Counted from the stretch's first letter, positions 42,769 through 52,066 are shown. The stretch: DNA of 64,000 nt from Adlercreutzia agrestimuris (GCF_943193125.1 NZ_CALPCX010000004.1:186001-250000), one strand, 5' to 3'. Numbers and translations: made by a program. The notes: a model not told the origin generated them from the letters alone.

Positions 42769-44199
42769 GTGAAAGTTGGCAGCGTGGATAAGCCTCTAGA
42801 ACAGATACATTTTATTGGAGTGGGTGGCGTTGGCATGAGCGGTATTGCTCGTGTGGCGCATGATCAAGGCATGAAGGTGAGTGGTTCAGACCTTCGCGAG
42901 AGCCGCTATACTCAACAGTTGCGTGATGCAGGTATTGAAGTTTTTATTGGTCATGATGCGTCGCATGTGCCCGAAGGTGACCCGGTTGTCGTTGTGTCGA
43001 CGGCAATTTTAGAAAACAACCCAGAGCTTATTGAAGCGCGCAAACGCGGATTGACTATCTGGCACCGTGCTCAGATGCTTGCGCATTTAGGCCAGAACCT
43101 TAAGACGTTGGCAGTTGCAGGAACGCATGGTAAAACAACCACTTCATCAATGCTTGCAACTGTTCTTGACACGATGGGTGAAGATCCAACGTTTTTGATT
43201 GGTGGTATTGTTCGTGCATATGGCACTAATGCTCATTCGGGTGCAGGCGCATACTATGTAGTTGAAGCTGATGAATCCGATAAGTCTTTTATGCATATTC
43301 ATCCCCAAGCGGTCTTGGTGACAAACATTGAGGCTGATCATTTGGATCACTATAAAGACTTAGATGAGATCTATGAGAAGTTTGCCGCATTTGTGGGTTC
43401 TGTACCTCGCGACGGAGGTCTCGTAATTGCATGTGCTGACGATGCTGCCTTGGTTGATGTCGTCAAAAACGCTCAGCGTCAATATTTCACCTACGGTTTT
43501 GCACCCCAAGCAAATGCGCGCATTTTGTCATATGAGCCGCAGGGTGTTGGGTCAACGTTTACCCTAGAGTTACCTGATGGCCAGGTTGTCCAAGCGCGAG
43601 TGACGCAAAATCCTGGTAGGCACAATGTACAAAATGCTGCTGGCGTGCTGACGCTTTTATGGGCGCTTGGCTATGATCCGCATAAAGCAGCAGCTGCAAT
43701 GAGTGAATTTGCTGGCGTGAAACGCCGCTTTGACTTGGTTGGTATTGAAAACGACATTACCATTGTTGATGATTACGCGCATCATCCAACCGAAATTGCT
43801 GCCACAATAGAGGCTGCCTCACAGCTGGGATACAACCAGGTGCATGTGCTTTTCCAACCGCATCGTTATTCGCGCGCACCACTTTTTACCGAGGTGCTTC
43901 ATGATGAATTTGGCGAAGCTTTCAACAAAGCAGACGCCGTTACTTTCATGGATGTTTATCCGGCTGGTGAGGCTCCGGTACCCGGTGTGTCGGGTAAGAC
44001 ATTTTTGCAGGTCGTGCTTGATAATCCAGATCATCCGCATGCAGATTATGTTCCGCGTCGCATAGAGGTTGTACCGCATTTAATGGATGTGCTCAAACCA
44101 GGTGATCTTATTATCACGATGGGCGCAGGGGATGTGACTGCTATCGGTCCCGAGCTTTTAGATGCGCTTAAAAGGCGTAGCTCGTCGGTGATAGGCTAG
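42769..44199 (+). CDS. murC: UDP-N-acetylmuramate:L-alanine ligase MurC
   Basis: Starts the stem peptide by adding L-Ala to UDP-MurNAc. About 476 residues. IHFIGVGGVGMSGIARVAHDQG, the ATP loop AVAGTHGKTTTSSML, EADESDKSFMHIHPQAVLVTNIEADHLDHY and VDDYAHHPTEIAATIEAASQ are the family motifs. The start is uncertain: candidates are TTG 42751, GTG 42769 (behind AAAAGAG, listed) and GTG 42784. Family members begin a few residues before EQIHFIG, so all three would give a full-length enzyme. It is followed by murB after 6 bases. Confidence 0.93.
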   Translation: MKVGSVDKPLEQIHFIGVGGVGMSGIARVAHDQGMKVSGSDLRESRYTQQLRDAGIEVFIGHDASHVPEGDPVVVVSTAILENNPELIEARKRGLTIWHRAQMLAHLGQNLKTLAVAGTHGKTTTSSMLATVLDTMGEDPTFLIGGIVRAYGTNAHSGAGAYYVVEADESDKSFMHIHPQAVLVTNIEADHLDHYKDLDEIYEKFAAFVGSVPRDGGLVIACADDAALVDVVKNAQRQYFTYGFAPQANARILSYEPQGVGSTFTLELPDGQVVQARVTQNPGRHNVQNAAGVLTLLWALGYDPHKAAAAMSEFAGVKRRFDLVGIENDITIVDDYAHHPTEIAATIEAASQLGYNQVHVLFQPHRYSRAPLFTEVLHDEFGEAFNKADAVTFMDVYPAGEAPVPGVSGKTFLQVVLDNPDHPHADYVPRRIEVVPHLMDVLKPGDLIITMGAGDVTAIGPELLDALKRRSSSVIG

Positions 44200-44205
44200 T
44201 AGCTT

Positions 44206-45135
44206 ATGTGTGCACGACACGCACAAACAGCTTTTGACGCGCTTCTGGTAGATCCGCAGTTTAAAGGTGAAATATTACTTGATGAGCTTATGGCTAAGCA
44301 CACCTCATTTCGCATAGGCGGTCCTGCGCGCTATTATGCGCGCGTAGGTTCTTTAGGGTCGCTTAAGCGTCTGCTTGCAGCCTGCGCTGAATCGGGTATT
44401 CCTTGGTATGTGGCCGGACGTGGGTCAAATTTGCTTGTGGCAGATGCAGGCTATGAAGGTGTTGTTATCACCTTGAGCAACGATTTTGCGAATTTTCGCT
44501 ATGACGAAGATACGCAGCGTTTTTATGCAGGTGGTGGCGTTCTTCTGTCTCTTTTGGTGCAAGAGAGTTTTCGTCGATGCCTTGCCGGTCTTGAGTTTTT
44601 GGTTGATACACCGGGATCTGTTGGTGGTGCGCTTAGTATGAATGCTGGCACATCAAGTGAGTGCATTGGAACTCAGGTGGAGTCAGTTACTATTCTTACT
44701 AAGCAGCAAGAGCTTGTTAGATTAGATAAAGATGAGCTTTTGTGGGGATATCGCAAGAGTTCTTTTGAGCCGGGTGAAATTATAGTTGAATGTGAGCTGA
44801 GAGCCACACCAGCTGATCCCTTTTATATTCGTGGCAAGATGGAAGGATTTAGAGCGCGCAGGCGCAAAACCCAACCTCTTTCTGTCGCGTCATGCGGATC
44901 AATGTTTATCAATCCTCCGGATATGTCTGCTGGCAAACTTATTGAAGATGCTGGTTGCAAGGGATTGAGTGTTGGTGGTGCATGTGTATCTGATATGCAC
45001 GCAAATTTTATTGTGAATGAGGGCAAAGCCACGGCGCATGACGTGGTAACGCTTATTGAGATTGTGCAAGCGAAGGTGTTTGAGTGTTATGGCGTCAAGC
45101 TTAAACCGGAAGTCCGCTTCCTTGGGTTCGCGTAA
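44206..45135 (+). CDS. murB: UDP-N-acetylenolpyruvoylglucosamine reductase MurB
   Basis: A FAD and NADPH enzyme making UDP-MurNAc. It has 309 residues, type II-like length. Motifs are KHTSFRIGGPARYYARV, WYVAGRGSNLLVADAGYEGVVITL, FLVDTPGSVGGALSMNAG, YRKSSFEPGEIIVECEL, CGSMFINPPDMSAGKLIEDAGCKG (with the catalytic serine) and HANFIVNEGKATAHDV. Its 3' end overlaps the ftsQ start by 47 bases in another frame. Confidence 0.96.
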   Translation: MCARHAQTAFDALLVDPQFKGEILLDELMAKHTSFRIGGPARYYARVGSLGSLKRLLAACAESGIPWYVAGRGSNLLVADAGYEGVVITLSNDFANFRYDEDTQRFYAGGGVLLSLLVQESFRRCLAGLEFLVDTPGSVGGALSMNAGTSSECIGTQVESVTILTKQQELVRLDKDELLWGYRKSSFEPGEIIVECELRATPADPFYIRGKMEGFRARRRKTQPLSVASCGSMFINPPDMSAGKLIEDAGCKGLSVGGACVSDMHANFIVNEGKATAHDVVTLIEIVQAKVFECYGVKLKPEVRFLGFA

Positions 45136-46219
45136 GCAACCTAAAGCTACGCGCGCACCCAAGCAAAAAGCTGCGCGCGCAACAAAAACCAAACCGACAA
45201 GAAGTGCTCCGCGCACCTCTTCTGCGCGTGCAACAAAAGCGCGCTCAAACTCGCGTATGGGGCAAACTGCAGGCCGTTCTTCGCGAATTATTCAACCTGC
45301 AGCCATGGCGAAAAACTCTCGATCGTTTGGTGCCGGGCAGCCGTCTCGTACAACACGAAATATAAATACGTCGCGTACGCCTCAGGTGAGTTCGGTGCGT
45401 ATCGGAGACATTGAGCGCACTAAACGAACCGCTCGTGTGAAGCGTCGTTATCGCCGCTATTTGGTCTTTTTGGGAGTCATTGCTGCGCTTGTTAGTGCAC
45501 TTGCCATAGGTGGTGTGGCGGTATATAACTCCAGTTTGTTTACGATTGAAGAAGTAAACATCAAAGGCGTTGAACACCTTACCACCGAAGAGATGCAAGC
45601 GCTTGCGGGTGTTCCAGTTGGAACAACACTTCTGCGCGTAGATGCCGCTGGTATAAAAAACTCGCTCTTGCGAGATGCTTGGGTAGAAGATGTGAGCGTG
45701 AATCGCATCTTTCCCAACACCCTTGAGATATCAGTAACTGAACGCAGTGTTGCCGCTATTGTAGAAGTGCCTACTCAAGACGCAAAAAGCACGCAAGCTT
45801 GGGCTATTGCCTCTGATGGTATGTGGTTAATGCCTATTCCAAAAGCGGGCACCGAAGCGGCTGCGCGCACCTCTTCGACTATTTACAAGGATGTCGAAGA
45901 AACGCTTCATATCATTGATGTTCCTTATGGAACCGAGGCTGAAGTGGGGCAATACTGCTCTGACGCGAATGTGAATAATGCGCTTGCGGTGGTAGATGGT
46001 CTGACTACTGAACTTGCTGATCGTGTAACCTCAGTTAAGGCAACCGACCCAGAATCTACAACGCTTACTATCAAAGATGGTCCTGATATTGTCTTTGGTA
46101 CTGCTGAAAATATTCGCGAAAAAGAGCGCGTTTGCCTTGAGATTATGGATAAGCATCCTGATGGAGTTGCTTATATCAACGTTCGCACCGTTGATCGCCC
46201 AACATGGCGTGCGCTTTAA
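45089..46219 (+). CDS. ftsQ: Cell division protein FtsQ with long basic cytoplasmic tail
   Basis: A bitopic divisome protein of 376 residues. About 115 cytoplasmic residues made almost only of Lys, Arg, Ala, Ser and Thr precede one membrane helix (YLVFLGVIAALVSALAIGGVAVY). Then follows a POTRA domain (LFTIEEVNIKGVEHLTTEEMQALAGV to LEISVTER) and the FtsQ beta domain ending in YINVRTVDRPTW. The start ATG 45089 lies inside murB, with a GAAGG about 12 bases upstream; a later start such as TTG 45122 cannot be excluded but would still leave most of the tail. No ftsA follows, as expected for Actinobacteria. Confidence 0.92.
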   Translation: MASSLNRKSASLGSRKQPKATRAPKQKAARATKTKPTRSAPRTSSARATKARSNSRMGQTAGRSSRIIQPAAMAKNSRSFGAGQPSRTTRNINTSRTPQVSSVRIGDIERTKRTARVKRRYRRYLVFLGVIAALVSALAIGGVAVYNSSLFTIEEVNIKGVEHLTTEEMQALAGVPVGTTLLRVDAAGIKNSLLRDAWVEDVSVNRIFPNTLEISVTERSVAAIVEVPTQDAKSTQAWAIASDGMWLMPIPKAGTEAAARTSSTIYKDVEETLHIIDVPYGTEAEVGQYCSDANVNNALAVVDGLTTELADRVTSVKATDPESTTLTIKDGPDIVFGTAENIREKERVCLEIMDKHPDGVAYINVRTVDRPTWRAL

Positions 46220-46325
46220 AAATAAAGTGCGGCTTATTGTTGTCGCATTGAGCTACACATTTCGCCAAATCTTTTGTACCGTTTGGCAGATATGTGAAAC
46301 TGCTTGTCATTGTGGTTTATTACGT

Positions 46326-46354
46326 TGGCATTGCGTATGTGTTCGTGTACAATA
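46326..46354 (+). promoter_or_regulatory. ftsZ promoter
   Basis: TTGGCA (46326-46331), exactly 17 bases, TACAAT (46349-46354), in the 201-base gap between ftsQ and ftsZ. The predicted start is near 46361, giving a leader of about 60 bases. It would let ftsZ be made independently of the upstream mur genes. Confidence 0.7.
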
Positions 46355-46356
46355 TT

Positions 46357-46374
46357 TATCTATGTGTAGATAAC
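46357..46374 (+). promoter_or_regulatory. Perfect inverted repeat at the ftsZ transcription start
   Basis: TTATCTATGTGTAGATAA has 7-bp arms around TGTG and begins 3 bases after the -10 box, over the predicted start site. It is suited to be an operator, or a small 5' RNA hairpin. Confidence 0.5.
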
Positions 46375-46420
46375 TTACGCAGTGTCAAGCTGTAGAAACG
46401 TAGCAGGTGTGGAGGAAACG

Positions 46421-47545
46421 ATGCCAAAAAACATTGGGGAAGACTTGGCGGTTATTAAGGTCGTCGGCGTTGGCGGTGGCGGCACTAATGCTGTAAATCG
46501 CATGGTTGAAGCCGGCGTTAAAGGCGTTGAGTTTATCGCCATTAACACTGATCGTCAGGCACTTCTTATGTCAGACGCCGATCGTACCATCCACATCGGC
46601 GAAGAGTTGACGCGCGGTCTTGGCGCAGGAGCAAACCCTGAGGTGGGTTGCCAGGCAGCCGAAGAGAGCCGCAATGAGATTCGCGAAGCGCTTGCTGAAG
46701 CAGATATGGTTTTTGTAACCGCAGGTGAAGGTGGCGGCACAGGTACTGGTGCTGCTCCAATCATTGCTGAAATTGCTCGCGAGGAAATTGGTGCTTTGAC
46801 AGTGGGTATTGTCACCAAGCCGTTCTCGTTTGAGGGCCGTACGCGTCGCAATCAGGCTGAGCAGGGCATTGATCTTCTTTCTCAAAAAGTTGACACGCTC
46901 ATCGTGATTCCGAATGATCGCTTGCTTGAGATTGTTGACAAGAAGACAAGCATGTTGGACGCATTCCGCATTGCTGATGATACGTTGCGTCAAGGCATTC
47001 AGGGTGTTACTGACCTGATTACCATTCCGGGTATCATTAACCTTGACTTTGCAGACATTCGTACCGTTATGAAAGACGCCGGTACCGCAATGATGGGTAT
47101 CGGTCTTTCCTCGGGTGAAAACCGCGCTTTGGATGCAGCTCAGCAAGCTACTAATTCCAACTTGCTGGAAGCTTCAATTGCGGGCGCATCTCGCGTGCTT
47201 TTCTCAATTGCGGGTGGTCCTGATCTGACGCTTACTGAAGTTGACGAAGCAGCTCGCACCGTTGAGGCGTGCGCTGATGAGAATGCCAATATCATCTATG
47301 GTCAGATCATTGATGAAGAAATGGGCGATGCAGTTCGCATCACCGTTATTGCTACTGGCTTTAAGATGACGCAGCCGCGTTCAGTAATTAGCCCGAACAA
47401 ACTCACTGGCGAAGGCCTTTTTAATAGCTTGCAAGATCAGCCACCCGTCAACCCAGGGGTGTCTCGTCCGGATATGACAAAGACTACCGGTCGCTTTGAT
47501 GATGAGGACTACATCCCGGATTTCTTGAAGCGCCAGCAGCGCTAA
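46421..47545 (+). CDS. ftsZ: Cell division GTPase FtsZ
   Basis: Polymerises into the division ring. It has 374 residues. [17 protein letters not shown] opens the nucleotide fold, the tubulin signature GGGTGTG is at 104-110, [11 protein letters not shown] is the T7 loop, and the conserved tail [15 protein letters not shown] is the binding site for SepF-type anchors. ATG 46421 follows GGAGGAA; a frame 13 codons longer is less likely. The variable linker before the tail is short. With ftsA absent from the window, SepF at 49.2 kb is the probable membrane anchor. Confidence 0.99.
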   Translation: MPKNIGEDLAVIKVVGVGGGGTNAVNRMVEAGVKGVEFIAINTDRQALLMSDADRTIHIGEELTRGLGAGANPEVGCQAAEESRNEIREALAEADMVFVTAGEGGGTGTGAAPIIAEIAREEIGALTVGIVTKPFSFEGRTRRNQAEQGIDLLSQKVDTLIVIPNDRLLEIVDKKTSMLDAFRIADDTLRQGIQGVTDLITIPGIINLDFADIRTVMKDAGTAMMGIGLSSGENRALDAAQQATNSNLLEASIAGASRVLFSIAGGPDLTLTEVDEAARTVEACADENANIIYGQIIDEEMGDAVRITVIATGFKMTQPRSVISPNKLTGEGLFNSLQDQPPVNPGVSRPDMTKTTGRFDDEDYIPDFLKRQQR

Positions 47546-47569
47546 GTACCTTTGGGGTGAATTTAACGC

Positions 47570-48418
47570 ATGGCTGTGACACAACAGCTACCGTATCCAA
47601 TACTGCGCGCGCGCCTTTTTGGCGCGCGTTGTCTTACCCTGCTTACTGATGATGAGCTTTGGGACCAAATTGGTGTGCGTATTGCCTTTACGACGCGCAA
47701 TGGTGGGGTGAGTGCGGCGCCGTATGAGTCGTTGAATTTGGGAACACATGTGGGGGACGACCCAGTATCGGTCGCTCAAAATCGTGCCTCTGTATTAGAG
47801 GCAATCGGTGCACCTGCTGAACGCGTTGTGGTTCCAGACCAAGTTCACGGATCAGAATTGGTTGAGATTAATTCATCGGCTCCTGCTGCTTTTGAGTATG
47901 CGCAAGAGCGTGCTTGTGCGGGAGCGGACGGCTTGATAGTGACCTGTTCTGGAGTAAGCGCACTCTTGTGCTTTGCTGATTGCGTGCCGGTCATTATCGT
48001 TGCACCTGATGGGCACTTTGCGGTCGTTCATGCTGGTTGGCGTGGTGTTATGGCGCATATCGCTCCGAAAGCGCTTTTGCAGCTTCTGCAAACAAGCGAT
48101 AATCCGCATGATGCGCACTATCTTCGTGCATGCAATATCTATATCGGACCGCATATTTGTGCATCATGTTTTGAGACGAGCGAAGATCTTGCCCATCAAT
48201 TTGCTGACACATTTACGCTTTCGTGCACACCCGATGATCGTCATGTTAACCTAACTGAGGCACTGAGAATCAGCCTGATTGAGGCTGGTGCAGATCCCGC
48301 GCGAATCGTGGATGCTGGTCTATGCACAAAAGAACACGTTGATGCGTTTTATTCCTATCGTGCTGAAGACGGCGTATGCGGTAGACATGGTGCCATTGCA
48401 TACAAGAAGGAGTCATAA
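47570..48418 (+). CDS. pgeF: Multicopper-oxidase-like laccase-domain protein (PgeF/YfiH family)
   Basis: 282 residues of the YfiH/YlmD family. In E. coli the member PgeF edits wrongly built peptidoglycan precursors; related proteins cleave purine nucleosides. The zinc-site residues are visible in VVPDQVHGSELV, LLCFADCVPVIIV and FAVVHAGWRGVMAHI, with the late GPHICASCFE and RAEDGVCGRHGA. Its place directly after ftsZ and before yggS is conserved in Gram-positive bacteria. The ribosome site GGGGTGA precedes ATG 47570. A strong hairpin (CGCGCGCC-TTTTT-GGCGCGCG, 47608-47628) lies within its first codons. Confidence 0.9.
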   Translation: MAVTQQLPYPILRARLFGARCLTLLTDDELWDQIGVRIAFTTRNGGVSAAPYESLNLGTHVGDDPVSVAQNRASVLEAIGAPAERVVVPDQVHGSELVEINSSAPAAFEYAQERACAGADGLIVTCSGVSALLCFADCVPVIIVAPDGHFAVVHAGWRGVMAHIAPKALLQLLQTSDNPHDAHYLRACNIYIGPHICASCFETSEDLAHQFADTFTLSCTPDDRHVNLTEALRISLIEAGADPARIVDAGLCTKEHVDAFYSYRAEDGVCGRHGAIAYKKES

Positions 48419-48419
48419 A

Positions 48420-49127
48420 GTGTCTTTTCGTGAGCGCTATGATGCGGTTAAAGCAGAGTGTGAAGCAATTTGTCTAGCGCACGGACGAGACCCCCATGCG
48501 GTGTGTGTGGTAGCGGTCTCAAAAACAGTAGGATTGCCAGAAATTGAAGCAGCTGTAGCTGCGGGTGCGCATAATTTTGGCGAAAACCGACCCGATATGC
48601 TTGCGCAAAAGGCTTGCGCACTGCCAGAGCAAACATGGCATTTTATTGGCAACATCCAATCGCGCAAGATTGAAGAGATTGTCTGTAATGCGTCGTTGGT
48701 GCATTCGCTTTATCAACCTCACCATGTTGCGAAATTTGACGCTGCCGCATCAGCACTTGGAAAAGTGCAAGAGGTATTGCTTGAGGTTAATGTGTCAGGC
48801 GAGGAGAGCAAAAGCGGTCTTGCCCCTGACGAAGTGGCTTCCATGCTTGACGTGTGCTCTCAGTATGCGCATGTGCGTGTCCGCGGGCTTATGACTATGG
48901 CGCCTCAGGGAAATGCTGATGAAGCACGTAATTGTTTTGCAAAGCTTGCTCAGCTAGCAGAAGAGCTCAAAGTGGGCATGGAGCCCGCAAAAGCGGAGTG
49001 TTTCAATGAACTTTCTATGGGTATGAGTGAGGATTGGCGCGAAGCAGTGGCGCAAGGCGCTACCATAGTACGCATCGGTCGTGCGTTGTTCGCTGAGGAT
49101 TTCAACGAACCGCTTGATATACATTAA
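48420..49127 (+). CDS. PLP homeostasis protein YggS/PLPBP
   Basis: A single-domain PLP-binding protein of 235 residues of the alanine racemase fold type III, which buffers pyridoxal phosphate. VCVVAVSKTVGLPEIEAAVAAGAHNFGENRP carries the PLP lysine (SK), followed by WHFIGNIQSRKI, VNVSGEESKSGL, RGLMTMAP, ELSMGMSEDW and RIGRALFAE. The GTG start at 48420 lies one base after the pgeF stop, with AAGGAG 8 bases upstream. It is in the classical ylmD-ylmE-sepF order. Confidence 0.95.
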   Translation: MSFRERYDAVKAECEAICLAHGRDPHAVCVVAVSKTVGLPEIEAAVAAGAHNFGENRPDMLAQKACALPEQTWHFIGNIQSRKIEEIVCNASLVHSLYQPHHVAKFDAAASALGKVQEVLLEVNVSGEESKSGLAPDEVASMLDVCSQYAHVRVRGLMTMAPQGNADEARNCFAKLAQLAEELKVGMEPAKAECFNELSMGMSEDWREAVAQGATIVRIGRALFAEDFNEPLDIH

Positions 49128-49240
49128 GCGGTGTTGTTTGCTTCTAAAGACCAAAAATGCAGCGGCACTATAAGTGTCGGAAAAAAATGGAGTAGGTAAT
49201 CTTTATGGAGTTGCCGCGATAAGAGAAATCGGAGCACGGT

Positions 49241-50137
49241 ATGTTCGACGGATTGAAATCTAAACTAGGTTTTGCTGAAGCCGAAGAGGACGTTGTTGAA
49301 GAGCAATACTTTGACGACGCTTCCGACGATGAATATGGCGAAGGTTATGAAGAATTTGATGAGTATGGCCCGAGCTATCAAGCAGATGATAGTTATCGGA
49401 GCCGAAGCTCTGTTCGCGAGAGCTATGATCGCTATTCAAACCCCTCAATTCGCCCTGCTCATGCAGCGCCACGCCGAGAGGCTTCTTCTCCGCGCTTGGT
49501 TTCAATTGATGATGTGCGTGCCCGTACGCAAATTCCTGAGAGCCTTAATCGCGATCCGCTCCCGCCGCGTCATGTGAGCAGCGCATCGTCTTCGCGCTAT
49601 CAAGCTGAACGCACCATGGTGGATCCAGCGGTCTCTGCGCATGCGGGCACTCCTAATGCGCGTGCGCAAGCTCAGGCAAGCGGAGCACAGAATGCAAGCA
49701 CTACGCAAGCTGCAAGCGCGGGTGCTTTAGCACAGGAGCGCTCTGAGGGGCTCAATTCGCTGTTCTCTCCAACTACAGACGGAAGCGCTTCTTCTGCGCG
49801 CACCTCGGAGTCACGTTCATATGACCCATATGACGCATATGCTGGTTCGGTTACAGGGAAGCACACACCAACACGATCACTGACTATTATTAAGCCAGCA
49901 AGCTATGCTGAGGCAGAGCGCGTGTCTAAGGCGCTTAAAGCAGGAGATGTTGTGGTGCTTGCACTTCGCAACACGCCCGATACCTTAGCAAAACGAATCT
50001 TGGACTTCTCGTTTGGTGTATCAAGTGCGCTGGATGCAAGTGTTGAGTGTATAGCTGATAAGGTGTTTGCCATCAGCCGTGGTGCGGCACTTTCGCAAGC
50101 TGAGTTGACTTCGTTGAGAAATCAAGGTGTTCTCTAA
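49241..50137 (+). CDS. sepF: FtsZ membrane anchor SepF with long linker
   Basis: 298 residues, about twice the length of Bacillus SepF. Residues 1-12 (MFDGLKSKLGFA) form the amphipathic membrane helix. About 35 strongly acidic residues follow (EAEEDVVEEQYFDDASDDEYGEGYEEFDEYG), then some 160 Ser/Ala/Arg/Gln-rich residues without predicted fold. The conserved SepF core (about 212-298: LTIIKPASYAEAERVSKALKAGDVVVLALR...LDFSFGVSSALDASVECIADKVFAISRG) binds the FtsZ tail and dimerises. The ATG of proC overlaps the stop (TAATG). Confidence 0.93.
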   Translation: MFDGLKSKLGFAEAEEDVVEEQYFDDASDDEYGEGYEEFDEYGPSYQADDSYRSRSSVRESYDRYSNPSIRPAHAAPRREASSPRLVSIDDVRARTQIPESLNRDPLPPRHVSSASSSRYQAERTMVDPAVSAHAGTPNARAQAQASGAQNASTTQAASAGALAQERSEGLNSLFSPTTDGSASSARTSESRSYDPYDAYAGSVTGKHTPTRSLTIIKPASYAEAERVSKALKAGDVVVLALRNTPDTLAKRILDFSFGVSSALDASVECIADKVFAISRGAALSQAELTSLRNQGVL

Positions 50138-50997
50138 TGGAAGCATCAGTGATCGCACAATCAGAAGGTCGCTCGCCGCGCATTGTTATTATTGGTGGCG
50201 GCAAAATGGGAGAGGCAATTCTGAGCGGATGGCTTTCGCAATCTGAAGGAATGCTTTCAGCACTTGTTCCTGAGAGCTTTGTTGTGGTGGATCCCGGCGA
50301 AGACCGCAGGTGTTTTCTGCAAGAGAAATACCATGTTCAGTGTGTTGCTGATGCGCGTGAAGTTTCTCAAGAGGCTGATCTTGTGCTTTTGTCAGTAAAG
50401 CCACAAGTTATGATGGATATGCTAGCAACTATCCAAGACAAGCCAGAGTTTGCTCGTGCGCTTTTCGTCTCTATTGCAGCAGGTTTGACAACCGAGCGTT
50501 TAGAGCAAGCGCTGCCAGCTGGTGCTCATCTTGTTCGCGTGATGCCTAATACTCCACTTATGGTCGGAAAAGGAGCATCTGGAGTATGCGGCGGCAGCCA
50601 TGCAACGCACAAAGAGGTAGTTGCGGTTAAGGATTTATTTGGCGCTCTTGGCGTTGCGTGTATCGTAGATGAAGCTGACATGGACGCAGTATGTGCAGTG
50701 AGCGGATCTGGTCCAGCATACGTTGCAGCTATGGTTGAAGCTATGCGCGACGCGGGGATTGAGCTTGGTTTAGACGCACAGGTAGCAGAGGATTTAGCTT
50801 TGCAAACGGTGTTTGGTACTGCTTCGCTCATGCTTGAGACGGGACAGGATCCAAAAACGTGCCGCGTTGCTGTTTGTTCGCCAGGTGGAACAACGCTTGC
50901 TGCATTGGATGCAATGTATGACGCTGGTTTTAGTCGCGTATTTGAAGCGGGCATTCGTGCTGCCGCTCAACGCTCAAAGGAGCTATCTGCATGTTAG
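50137..50997 (+). CDS. proC: Pyrroline-5-carboxylate reductase
   Basis: The last step of proline synthesis, NAD(P)H-dependent. It has 286 residues. IVIIGGGKMGEAILSGWL is the dinucleotide fold, LLSVKPQVM and VRVMPNTPLMVGKGASG follow, and AVSGSGPAYVAAMVEAMRDAGIELGL with SPGGTTLAALDAM is the catalytic dimer domain. It starts at the sepF stop and its own stop overlaps the yggT start by 7 bases. proC inside the sepF-yggT-divIVA cluster is known from other actinobacteria. Confidence 0.96.
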   Translation: MEASVIAQSEGRSPRIVIIGGGKMGEAILSGWLSQSEGMLSALVPESFVVVDPGEDRRCFLQEKYHVQCVADAREVSQEADLVLLSVKPQVMMDMLATIQDKPEFARALFVSIAAGLTTERLEQALPAGAHLVRVMPNTPLMVGKGASGVCGGSHATHKEVVAVKDLFGALGVACIVDEADMDAVCAVSGSGPAYVAAMVEAMRDAGIELGLDAQVAEDLALQTVFGTASLMLETGQDPKTCRVAVCSPGGTTLAALDAMYDAGFSRVFEAGIRAAAQRSKELSAC

Positions 50998-51245
50998 GTC
51001 GTTTAATTATTTCGCTCGCTGATGCCTATAGCATGATTATCTTTGTCTATGTCTTGCTTTCTTGGGTGCCTACTGATCGCGGGCTTTTAGCGGATATAAA
51101 TCGCGTTTTGTCGCGATTGTGTGATCCGTATCTTAATCTTTTTAAGAAATTAGTGCCTCCACTTGGAGGTATGGTGGATGTTACGCCCATTATTGCGCTG
51201 CTTGTACTACAATTTGGTTCGCATTTGCTGGTAAACTTACTATAA
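50991..51245 (+). CDS. YggT family small membrane protein
   Basis: 84 residues with two hydrophobic helices at each end (LIISLADAYSMIIFVYVLLSWVP and VTPIIALLVLQFGSHLLVNLL) and the family core INRVLSRLCDPYLNLFKKLVPPLGG. YggT/YlmG proteins occur next to sepF and divIVA in most Gram-positive bacteria; a role in membrane or nucleoid organisation has been suggested but is not settled. The start overlaps proC by 7 bases. Confidence 0.92.
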   Translation: MLGRLIISLADAYSMIIFVYVLLSWVPTDRGLLADINRVLSRLCDPYLNLFKKLVPPLGGMVDVTPIIALLVLQFGSHLLVNLL

Positions 51246-51289
51246 GTATTGAGAAACGGCCACGTTGAGTTAAGACGAAGGGAATACAG

Positions 51290-52066
51290 ATGGCTATCAC
51301 GTCAGAAGAAATTCACAACCAAAGCTTTTCCATTGACCGCAAAGGATATGATGTTGACGAGGTTGACGTATTCCTCGAGCACGTGGCAGACGAGATTGAT
51401 GGTCTGAACAATGAGATCGTATATTTGCAGGGCAAATTGGACGAGAGCAAGTTTGATGGCTTTGATCGCCCGGCAGCTTCAGCTGCTTCGGAGAGCGACC
51501 TGGTAACCGAAAAAGATGCTCGCATTGCTGACCTTGAGAGCCAGCTTGAAGCAAAGAAGGCAGACGACAACGCTATTGCTCAGGCACTCATCATTGCTCA
51601 GCGTTCTGCTGATGAAATTATTTCAAATGCCAATGTTCGTGCAGCTACTACTATCAAAGAAGCAGAGGACGAGGCTCGTCGCATTGTTGATAAAGCAGAA
51701 GCAGACAAGCAGAAGGTGCTTGATGCTATCAAGAAGCTTGAGGATGATCGCGAGGATGCTCGTGAGGCATACAAAGATCTGCTTACTGACTTTATTGGTG
51801 ATGCAACGCGCAAGTTGGCAGAAATCGGAGAGACTGCACCAGCTGAGGCAAGCAGCTTCGCTTCATCAGTAAAGGCAGGAAGCCATGCTGCATCTTCTGT
51901 GCAAGCTCCCATTGAGGTAGAAGCAACCGTTGCAAGCTATTCTACGCCCATCTCTTCAACGGGCGCTGTTGCTGCAGCTGCAACTGTTGTTCCATCAGGC
52001 GTTGAAAAAGACCTTTCAGGCTTTGGCGACGCTGATGATGACTTTGAGTTTGAAGAGATTGACTAA
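51290..52066 (+). CDS. divIVA: DivIVA domain cell-pole/septum organiser
   Basis: 258 residues. The N-terminal lipid-binding domain ITSEEIHNQSFSIDRKGYDVDEVDVFLEHVADEI is typical of DivIVA (Wag31 in actinobacteria). A coiled coil runs to about residue 175 (DARIADLESQLEAKK ... ADKQKVLDAIKKLEDDREDAREAYKDLL). The last 80 residues are Ala/Ser/Val-rich and end in an acidic patch (FGDADDDFEFEEID). In actinobacteria DivIVA directs polar or septal wall growth. It is the last gene of the division cluster and has a terminator behind it. Confidence 0.95.
   Translation: MAITSEEIHNQSFSIDRKGYDVDEVDVFLEHVADEIDGLNNEIVYLQGKLDESKFDGFDRPAASAASESDLVTEKDARIADLESQLEAKKADDNAIAQALIIAQRSADEIISNANVRAATTIKEAEDEARRIVDKAEADKQKVLDAIKKLEDDREDAREAYKDLLTDFIGDATRKLAEIGETAPAEASSFASSVKAGSHAASSVQAPIEVEATVASYSTPISSTGAVAAAATVVPSGVEKDLSGFGDADDDFEFEEID

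Noticed and set aside
47608..47628. Terminator of ftsZ (CGCGCGCC-TTTTT-GGCGCGCG)
   Set aside because: It lies inside the first codons of pgeF, with T residues in the loop and not after the stem; at most it affects pgeF translation.
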